Below are positions 58,176-64,000 of a DNA stretch of 64,000 nucleotides, one piece after another (position 1 is the stretch's first letter; each line of letters starts with the position of its first letter). The position numbers and the translations under genes are program-made. This stretch comes from Heloderma charlesbogerti (Eukaryota > Chordata > Lepidosauria > Squamata > Helodermatidae). The notes under the pieces are model-generated. The model made no database searches. It was not told the DNA's origin and saw only the letters and a program-made list of their open reading frames with translations. Location: positions 1 through 64,000 of the forward strand of contig JANEZZ010001513.1 in assembly GCA_026122225.1 (NCBI GenBank), written 5' to 3'.

Positions 58176-58306
58176 AATGGCATTTATGTCCCACCTTTCT
58201 TCCATCATGGAACTCAAGATGGCTACATGTGGTTCCCAGGTGGTCTCCCTTCCAAGCACTGAGCAGACCCAAACCTGCTTAGCTTCAGCAAGGTGGCTGC
58301 CTCATG
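58176..58306 (-). mobile_element. 5S-rRNA-derived SINE with L2-like tail
   Basis: On the minus strand GAAGCTAAGCAGGTTTGGGT, TCAGTGCTTGGAAGGGAGACC follow the 3' half of 5S rRNA (GAAGCTAAGCAGGGTCGGGC...TACTTGGATGGGAGACC). They lead into CATCTTGAGTTCCATGATGG and GGTGGGACATAAATG, the tail type of L2-driven SINEs. It is a retroposed fragment and not a 5S gene. Confidence 0.75.
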
Positions 58307-59525
58307 TGCTTTCAGACTATACTCAAATGTATACAAAATGCACATATTAGGAGAAATGTGCCCAAAAATGCTTATGAATTTTCATGCAAGCTTCTTTAAT
58401 ACAAAAAAACCCCTCATCATTTGGGACAAACCACATTTAAGACTGGACAAATTCTCAAAGTTCAAGATGAATTAAACTTAAAATTGGAAGAATGAGAAAC
58501 TGAAATTGACAGATTCATCTGTCCCTACATTTATATACTGCTTTTCTGCTAAGACACCCAAAGTGGTTTATAATGTAAAATACCAATAAATAAACATTAC
58601 AAAAGATTAACAGCCAACAAAAAGGGGAACCCCACAAGGAATGCCAAAAAGCCAAAAGCAAAGGGGTAGACAAAAAGGATATTTTGTTCGACGAAAGAAA
58701 AAAGTTCCGGTGCATTTTGGACCACATGCAGTTGCTCCATGTGGTCTGAAATGCATTGGAATGTTATTCTTTTGGCTATTTGACAAAAGATTGGCAGAAC
58801 AGAATTTTCTCAGGCTATTGTTGGTCTCCCCTGGAACTGATGGCATGAGGTCCCTAGCCTGGGCTTCTCCTTTATTGCCTTCCTTCGGGGTCAACAGGTC
58901 TTACAATGCCTCAGAGAAGGTGGGGGAGAAGCTGCCCCAACAGATCTCTCAGACCACTGAAGGTCAAGAGCTGGCCTGCACATCTTCTCTTCTTTGACAA
59001 GCTGATCTGGGTCACTGGGAGGGCGTGTCATTTCACAACAGGCCCAGAAACAGGATGGGATAGAGAGGAAGACTGGCCAAGTATACATTACACACGAACA
59101 CAGGTTACCTGAAACGCAATGCCCGTTGTTGTTTTTAATTCAAAGCCTTACCAGGACAGTGGGATTTAGGGCATGGGAAAGAACATGGCACATTTCCATT
59201 TCCACACAGTGTTTCCACTCCAAATCGCCTGCCAACTTGTTTTCCCTTCCTCCGGGGTTCCAAAAGTGTGTCTGCCCTAGAAAATCCCTAGAGGGCACCT
59301 GTACTTTTTAAGAGATGCACACAAATGCACAGAACAGAAGATTCTGCCCGGTCCAGTATTTCCCTTTACACAAGCTACCCCGCCGGGCTTCTTCCTTCTA
59401 CACAACTCTCAAAGCTACATGGTCCCTGTCAGATTCTAGACTTGGACATTCAAGGGTAAGCATGCATGGGTAAAGAGATAGTGGGGAAAGAGCTGGATTT
59501 CATGAACTGATTCAAACTAACCAGT
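58307..59525. other. Intergenic stretch, mostly unrecognised
   Basis: 58528-58600 resembles an antisense L2/CORE tail (ATTTATATACTGCTTTTCTG and AAAGTGGTTTATAA). The frames at 58607-59112 have no family resemblance. Confidence 0.4.
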
Positions 59526-59528
59526 TAA

Positions 59529-59662
59529 ATCAGCCTTCCCCAACCTGGTGTCCTCCAGATGTTCTGGACTACAACTCCCAGCATTCCTGACTATTGGCCA
59601 TGCTAGCTGTGGCTGCTGAAAGTTGAAGTCCATAACATCTATCAGTACCAGGCTGGGGCAAG
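59529..59662. mobile_element. hAT-type palindromic MITE (TCCAGATG family)
   Basis: CAGCCTTCCCCAACCTGGTG at the left and ACCAGGCTGGGGCAAGCTGA at the right; the ACTACAACTCCCAGC arm is mirrored by GCTGAAAGTTGAAGTCC. Confidence 0.8.
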
Positions 59663-59900
59663 CTGAGCTGAATAGTTTCAAAAGGAGAGGGGCTAAGGCA
59701 TTTTCACACAATGCAGATACTGCACTAAGGAAACACAAAGTATGCAAATTGAAAATCATTATTTTGTAGGAAATAGAGTTCGTAGTGTTATTATTTTGTC
59801 ATACCCAGTCCGAGAACTGAAATGGCTGTGTAGGGATAATAAGGAGCTATGCTGATGGGCTTTAAGGTACCATTTTCTAATTCTATTTAATAGTTAAGAT

Positions 59901-60028
59901 AATAGGTAACTAGTCACATCATTTTAATTATAACAGTCTAGGCACATTATGCCCCTTAATGTTCTGCCTATTTTTGTCCCACTGAGGTTCTGACTGGTTG
60001 TAATATCCATACTTTGCCAAGTTAAAAG
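59901..60028 (+). repeat. Unclassified dispersed repeat, copy 1
   Basis: Matches the reverse complement of 63604-63723 at roughly 80 percent by eye, including AATAGGTAACTAGTCACATC and TTTTTGTCCCACTGAGGT. The family was not recognised. Confidence 0.75.
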
Positions 60029-60189
60029 TTGGCAACCTAATGGGTAAATCAGTAATGCAGTATACAAGATGCATCCATGCTATATGTAATTTTGCAACCA
60101 AAGAATTGAACAGATAACCACCCCACACCCTTTTGATTTTGCCTGAAGGAGAACTGAAATAAATTGTAATTATGCTACACTTAAAACAA

Positions 60190-60280
60190 AACAAAAAAGT
60201 CTTGCGACACATTGAAGACTAGCACATTTATTGTGTCATAAGCTTTCATGAACTACAGTCCACAAGTTACTGTTTCTGAA
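60190..60280 (-). mobile_element. Retroelement fragment with decayed hammerhead-like core
   Basis: On the minus strand it reads GTGGACTGTAGTTCATGAAAG then GCTTATGACACAATAAATG and GCTAGTCTTCAATGTGTCGC. This resembles a common reptile repeat whose intact form has a CTGATGA, a GTGGAC/GTCCAC hairpin and CGAAAG, i.e. a hammerhead ribozyme core as found in Penelope-like elements. In this copy CTGATGA is lost and CACGAAAG has become CATGAAAG. Confidence 0.45.
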
Positions 60281-60318
60281 ATTATGCTATGCCTAGGCTG
60301 CAGTCCTTTATCTTCTTA

Positions 60319-60664
60319 AAAAGGTAAAAGGTAAAGGTGTCCCCAACCAGTCGTGTCCGACTCTAGGGTGTGGTGCTCATCCCCGTTTCTAAGCCGAAGA
60401 GCCAGCGCTGTCCGCAGACGCTTCCGTGGTCATGTGGCCGGCATGACTGAACACCGAGGTGCACGGAACGCTGTTACCTTTCCCGCCGAGGCGGTACCTA
60501 TTTATCTACTTGCAATTTCTTGCTTTTGAACTGCTAGGTTGGCAGGAGCTGGACTGAAGACGGGAGCTCACTCCGTCACGCACCACTCGGGTCTCGAACT
60601 GCTGTCCTGCCGACCTTCCGGTCTGCAGTTCAGCGTCTTAACCACTAAGCCACTGCGGCCCCTT
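60319..60664 (-). mobile_element. Sauria-type SINE, full length, antisense
   Basis: Reverse complement of the element at 15860-16203: the Bov-B-like tail (AAAGGTAAAGGTGTCCCC) is at the left and the tRNA-like head (ACTGCTGTCCTGCC...CTTAACCACTAAGCCAC) at the right. Target-site duplication TTTATCTTCTTA at 60307-60318 and 60665-60676. The two copies look very similar, indicating relatively recent activity. Confidence 0.93.
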
Positions 60665-61585
60665 TTTATCTTCTTACCAGGGCATAAATCTCATTGAACT
60701 TACTGGAGGACTGGAAGATGGCCAATGTAACACCAATTTTTAAAAAGGGATCCAGGAAATTACAGGCCAGTTAGCGTAACATCTATTCCAGGTAAATTGG
60801 TTGAAAGCATTATTAAAGGTAAAATTAGTAAGCATATAGAAGGACAAGCCATGCTAAAAAAAAGACTCAATATACCTTCTGCAAAGGTAAGTCCTGTCTC
60901 ACTAAACTTTTAGAGTTCTTTGAGAGTGTCTATTAAACACGTAGACAGGGTGATCTGGTAGACATTGTCTACTTGGACTTCCAAAAGGCTTTTGTCAAGG
61001 TCTCACCAAAGACTCTTGAGCAAACTTAGCAGTCATGGAGTAAGAGGACAGAGCCTCTTGTGGATCAGTAACTGGTTAAAGAACAGAAAGCAAAGAGTAG
61101 GAATAAATGGTAAATTCTCAGTGGGAAGTAAAGAGTGGGGTCCCACCGGGATCTGTATTGGGACCAACGCTTTTCAACTTATTCATAAATGATCTGGAAT
61201 TAGGAGTGAGCAGTGAAGTGGCCAAATTTGCAGATGGCACCAAATTATTTACGGTTGGTCAAAACAAAAAGGGATTATGAGGAGCTCCAAAAGGATCTCT
61301 CCAAACTGGGAGAATGGCCATCCAAATGGCAAATGAGGTTCAACGTAAGCAAGTGTAAAGTGATACATGTTGGGGCAAAAAATCCCAACTTCCAGTATAA
61401 CCCAATGGGATCTGAGCTAGCGGTGACGGACCAGGAAAGAGATCCTTTGGTTATGGTGGACATCTCAATGAAAATGTCAACCCAGTGTGTAGCAGCTGTA
61501 AAAAAGGCAAACTCCATGTTAGGCATAATTAGAAGAGGAACTGAGAATAAAACTGCCAACATCATACTGCCCCTATACAAATCTC

Positions 61586-61806
61586 CGCCATGCCCCCTCT
61601 TTAATGAGCTTCTGCCTTGCATTAAAAACGTGGTTGTTCAGGCAGGCATTTGGGATGGGTTAGGGTATTTTAGAAAATGTTTTTACTGTAGAATTTTATT
61701 GGTTTAAACTGTTTTATTGTACGCTGTACATCGCCCAGAGTGGCTGGGTGACCAGCCAGATGGACAATTAATAAATTTAATAATAAGTAAATAAAATAAA
61801 TAAATC
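61586..61806 (+). mobile_element. Short 5'-truncated L2 insertion
   Basis: Splits the host LINE between CTATACAAATCT and ATGGTGTGACC. It contains an L2 C-terminal remnant (KNVVVQAGIWDGLGYF), CGCCCAGAGTGGCTGGGTG and an AATAAATAAATCT tail; AAATCT may be the target duplication. Same tail class as 8515-8585. Confidence 0.7.
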
Positions 61807-62654
61807 TATGGTGTGACCACATTTGTAATACTGTGTACAGTTCTGGTCACCACGCCTAAAAAACAATATTGTAGAGCTGGAAAAAGTGCAAAAAAGGACA
61901 ACTAAAATGATCAAGGGGCTGGAGCATCTCCCTATAGGGGAAGGTTACAACAGCTGGGCTTGTTTAGCTTGGAAAAAAAGAGTATAAGGAGAGACATGAT
62001 AGAGGTGTACACAATTATGCATGGTGTGGACATGTGGATAGGGAGACATTTTTCTCCCTCTCTCATAATATTAGAACCCGGGGTCATCCCATGAAGCTGA
62101 TTGGTGGGAGATTCAGGACAGATAAAAGGAAGTACTTCTTCACATAGCGCATCCTTAAACTATGGAATTTCCTATCACAACATGTGATGTTGTGGCTACC
62201 ACAACATCATGTACCACAACATGTAGACAAATTCATGGAGGAGAAGGCTATCAATGGCTACTAGTCCTGATGGCTATATGTATGTCCAGTATCAGAGGCA
62301 GTATGCCTATGTATGCCAGTTGTTGGGGAACATGGGTGGGAGGGTGATGCTCACTTGTGTCTTGCTTGTGGGTTCCTGGTAGACAGCTGGTTGGCCACTG
62401 TGTAAACAGAATAGGGATGTCAGTGTCAAAGAATTTCTCCATGAATCTCCGGGAGGCCGAATGCCAACGCATTCGGCCCCCCGGAATTGGTGGATAAACG
62501 GTCCGCCACCCCCCCACCCCCCGGGATGGGACTTACCTTTGGCGAATGTCCCTCGCGGCAGCAGCTCCCGGCGGCAGTTCGGCAGCGGCGGCGGCCGGTC
62601 TTCCAACCGGCTGCTGCCGCCGCCATTTCTAAGTAAAAGAAAAACAAACAAACA

Positions 62655-62688
62655 TGATAGGCTGCGTAAAGATTTACGTAGCCTATCA
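62655..62688. repeat. 16-bp inverted repeat P1 (GATAGGCTRCGTAAA)
   Basis: TGATAGGCTGCGTAAA and TTTACGTAGCCTATCA with a 2-bp spacer and one mismatch. It is the same unit as P2 (62710-62749) and P4 (63020-63059). Confidence 0.9.
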
Positions 62689-62709
62689 CGGCTAGATTTT
62701 CAAAAAACA

Positions 62710-63059
62710 CCGTGATAGGCTACGTAAATCCTTACATAGCCTATCACGGCTGACTTTGAGGGGGGGGAAAAGCGCATACGCAAATGGCGGCACCCATGGG
62801 CGCCGCCATTTGTGTTCCTTATTTTGGCACGGGTAGTCTACGTAAACATTTACGTAGACTACGGCGAAAATAAGGGCAACACAAATAGCGTTGCCCTTAT
62901 TTTCGCCGTAGTCTACGTAAATATTTACGTAGACTACCCGTACCAAAATAAGGAATGCAAATGGTGGCGCCCATGGGCGCCGCCATTTGTGTATGCGCTT
63001 TTTTTTTTTCCAAAGTCAACCGTGATAGGCTACGTAAGGATTTACGTAGCCTATCACGG
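62710..63059. repeat. 350-bp nested palindrome
   Basis: From outside inwards: CCGTGATAGGCTACGTAA hairpins at both ends (62710-62749 and 63020-63059), then GCTGACTTTG/CAAAGTCAAC, GCGCATAC/GTATGCGC, ATGGCGGC-CCATGGGCGCCGCCAT blocks, CTTATTTTGG/CCAAAATAAG, two TACGTA-centred 30-bp palindromes, GGGCAAC/GTTGCCC and a short central loop. The arms are near-identical, so the strand could form one long hairpin or several small ones. Confidence 0.9.
62908..62937. repeat. Perfect 30-bp palindrome
   Basis: The half-site GTAGTCTACGTAAAT is followed directly by its exact complement, with no spacer. Its partner at 62833-62862 differs only at the centre. Confidence 0.95.
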
Positions 63060-63073
63060 CTGACTGCAGGCCA

Positions 63074-63117
63074 GGGATGCAAACGGCGGCGGCTACGGCC
63101 GCCGCCATTTGCATCCC
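63074..63117. repeat. 20-bp inverted repeat P5
   Basis: GGGATGCAAACGGCGGCGGC and GCCGCCGCCATTTGCATCCC around TACG, with one C/T mismatch in the arms. Confidence 0.9.
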
Positions 63118-63146
63118 AGCAGGACAACAGGATTCACGGCTGGAGA

Positions 63147-63290
63147 GATGGGGCGCTCCCCCCTGGCCAGAATTTTGGCGGGGAGGGATGGGGCGCCTCC
63201 CCCCCGGCCAGAATTTCGGCGGGGAGGGACGGGGCGCCTCCCTCCCCGGCCAGAATTTCAGGGGGAGAAACGGAGCGCCTCCCCCCCACC
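63147..63290. repeat. 41-bp GC-rich direct repeats, about 3.5 units
   Basis: Units start at 63147, 63187, 63228 and 63270 with the theme GAYGGGGCGCCTCCCCCC then GGCCAGAATTTCGGCGGGGA. They create the proline/glycine-rich open frames seen here on both strands, which are not genes. Confidence 0.9.
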
Positions 63291-63534
63291 GCGAAGCAAG
63301 CTTCGGAATCAGGTAAGTGACTTTCGTCCATCCCTAAAACAGAATGCTGGACTAGATGGACCCTTGGTCTGATCCAGCATGGTCTGATCCAGCATGGCTC
63401 TTATGAACATTCATGTTCTTATGAACTGAAAGGGGCTTACCTCTGAACCAAACCAAAATAAAGCTAATTCAGCTCCCTTTAAAAAGGGGGGGGGAGGGGA
63501 AAGCCAAGTTGATTTTATGACACTTCTACTTCTG

Positions 63535-63775
63535 GGGCGAGCAATTTGTGGCCTTCCAGATGTTTTAGCCTACCTTAGCTATGATGGCTAGGGCTGAGGG
63601 GAGTTTTGACCTGGCAAATTATGGATAACCAGTCAGCACCTCAGTGGGACAAAAATGAGTGGGACTTAAATATGGAATATGTCCAGAGTATTATAATTAA
63701 AATGATGTGACTAGTTACCTATTGGATACACTATGAACTCTATGAACATCTGGAGAGCCACAAGTTGCCTGCCCC
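63535..63775. mobile_element. hAT-type MITE (TCCAGATG family) split by an insertion
   Basis: The left half GAGCAATTTGTGGCCTTCC then AGATGTTTTAGCCTACC and the right half CATCTGGAGAGCCACAAG then TTGCCTGCCCC belong to one MITE. They are separated by an unrelated block (about 63604-63745). Confidence 0.7.
63604..63723 (-). repeat. Unclassified dispersed repeat, copy 2
   Basis: Inverted relative to 59901-60028; inserted inside the MITE at 63535-63775. Shares ACCTCAGTGGGACAAAAA and GATGTGACTAGTTACCTATT. Confidence 0.75.
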
Positions 63776-64000
63776 GCTTTACTTGAAACTTTTCTTATGC
63801 TTCATTTTCTGGACTGTTTTAAGAAAGTATGGGTCATCACCTTTGGTGTGCAAATGACCAACTTTGGCTGTTGACGCATGTGCCCATGTTTCAACTCAGC
63901 AATGAATGGGTGACATCATTAAGGAAGTGATAACAGCATACAGAGTTTCAGGAGCAGAATAAAGGCAGTTCCTGTATTTCTAAAAGGCTTAATGTTGATA
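63776..64000. other. Intergenic stretch, nothing recognised
   Basis: No recognisable gene or repeat end before the window edge. Confidence 0.45.

Larger units (their letters stand above)
62412..63336. mobile_element. Foldback hAT-like non-autonomous element (long form)
   Basis: A 925-bp insertion in the L2-like LINE with an exact 8-bp duplication AAACAGAA (62404-62411 and 63337-63344). The ends are TAGGGATGTC and GTCCATCCCTA. An early hairpin lies near 62455-62482 (GGCCGAATGC/GCATTCGGCC). The centre is a nested palindrome (62710-63059, axis near 62884) whose arms themselves contain smaller palindromes. Three to four 41-bp direct repeats lie near the right end. CpG-rich and GC-rich unlike its AT-rich surroundings. 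No transposase. The 8-bp duplication supports hAT-type mobility; related in design to 17520-17992. Confidence 0.85.
60690..63420 (+). mobile_element. L2-like LINE, 5'-truncated, with two nested insertions
   Basis: Starts at a counterpart of DWRRANVVPIFKKG (GACTGGAAGATGGCCAATG then CACCAATTTTTAAAAAGGG). It continues through frame 60965-61192 (RSHQRLLSKLSSHGV, NRKQRVGINGKFS) and frame 61213-61707 (QMRFNVSKCKVIHVGAKNP, AAVKKANSMLGIIRRG). The 3' part (61807-62411 and 63337-63420) matches 20998-21475 and ends near CATGTTCTTATGAA. Insertions at about 61586 and 62412 split it; many frameshifts. The tail duplicates GGTCTGATCCAGCAT. Confidence 0.85.

Noticed and set aside
58230..58300. Possible 5S rRNA gene
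   Set aside because: Only the 3' half is recognisable, it is diverged and joined to a SINE tail.
63147..63290. CRISPR-like array
   Set aside because: Units are contiguous degenerate tandem repeats without unique spacers, in vertebrate DNA.
62955..63372. Several overlapping proline/glycine-rich open frames on both strands
   Set aside because: They are generated by the GC-rich 41-bp direct repeats and palindromes of the foldback element; frames occur on both strands without any domain.

Overview
The window is vertebrate nuclear DNA, almost certainly from a squamate reptile (lizard or snake). It combines a tRNA-derived SINE whose tail matches the Bov-B 3' end (Sauria SINE type, two copies with intact target-site duplications), a Bov-B LINE 3' fragment, several CR1 and L2-type LINEs, a degraded L1 and very many short palindromic DNA transposons. 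Nothing is bacterial: there are no operons, and the many 60-130 codon open frames are chance frames or transposon fragments.

There is one host gene. Positions 46967-49605 on the + strand hold the terminal exon of FAM110B, including the whole intact 370-codon reading frame (47017-48129) and a 3' UTR of about 1.5 kb ending at a canonical AATAAA. A splice acceptor lies just upstream, so positions 1-46966 are probably the last intron of FAM110B, whose non-coding 5' exons and promoter lie outside the window or cannot be recognised. Positions after about 49610 are downstream intergenic DNA.

The putative intron (1-46.97 kb) has AT-rich unique-looking stretches, some of which may be conserved regulatory DNA (2.8-3.2, 14.7-15.0, 34.7-35.1 and 43.1-43.7 kb). 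Repeats interrupt them: an L2 fragment (7.8-8.6 kb), Bov-B (9.1-9.6 kb), a degenerate tandem array and LTR-like block (10.5-12.2 kb), a Sauria SINE (15.9-16.2 kb), three CR1 copies (16.9-19.7, 21.6-23.5 and 39.1-40.2 kb), an L2-like tail (21.0-21.5 kb) and numerous MITEs. The CR1 at 21.6-23.5 kb keeps an almost open reverse transcriptase with one in-frame stop; the same stop is present in a second copy.

The downstream flank (49.6-64 kb) is a mosaic of nested repeats: L2-like LINE pieces, an antisense L1 remnant, a 5S-rRNA-derived SINE, hAT-type MITEs and a second Sauria SINE. The most unusual object is a 925-bp element (62412-63336) with an exact 8-bp target-site duplication, TAGGGATG ends and a nested internal palindrome of about 350 bp. 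A smaller element of the same design (17520-17992) sits inside the first CR1. I regard this pair as a foldback, hAT-like non-autonomous family and the best candidate here for something not yet described; I cannot tell from sequence alone whether it is already catalogued.
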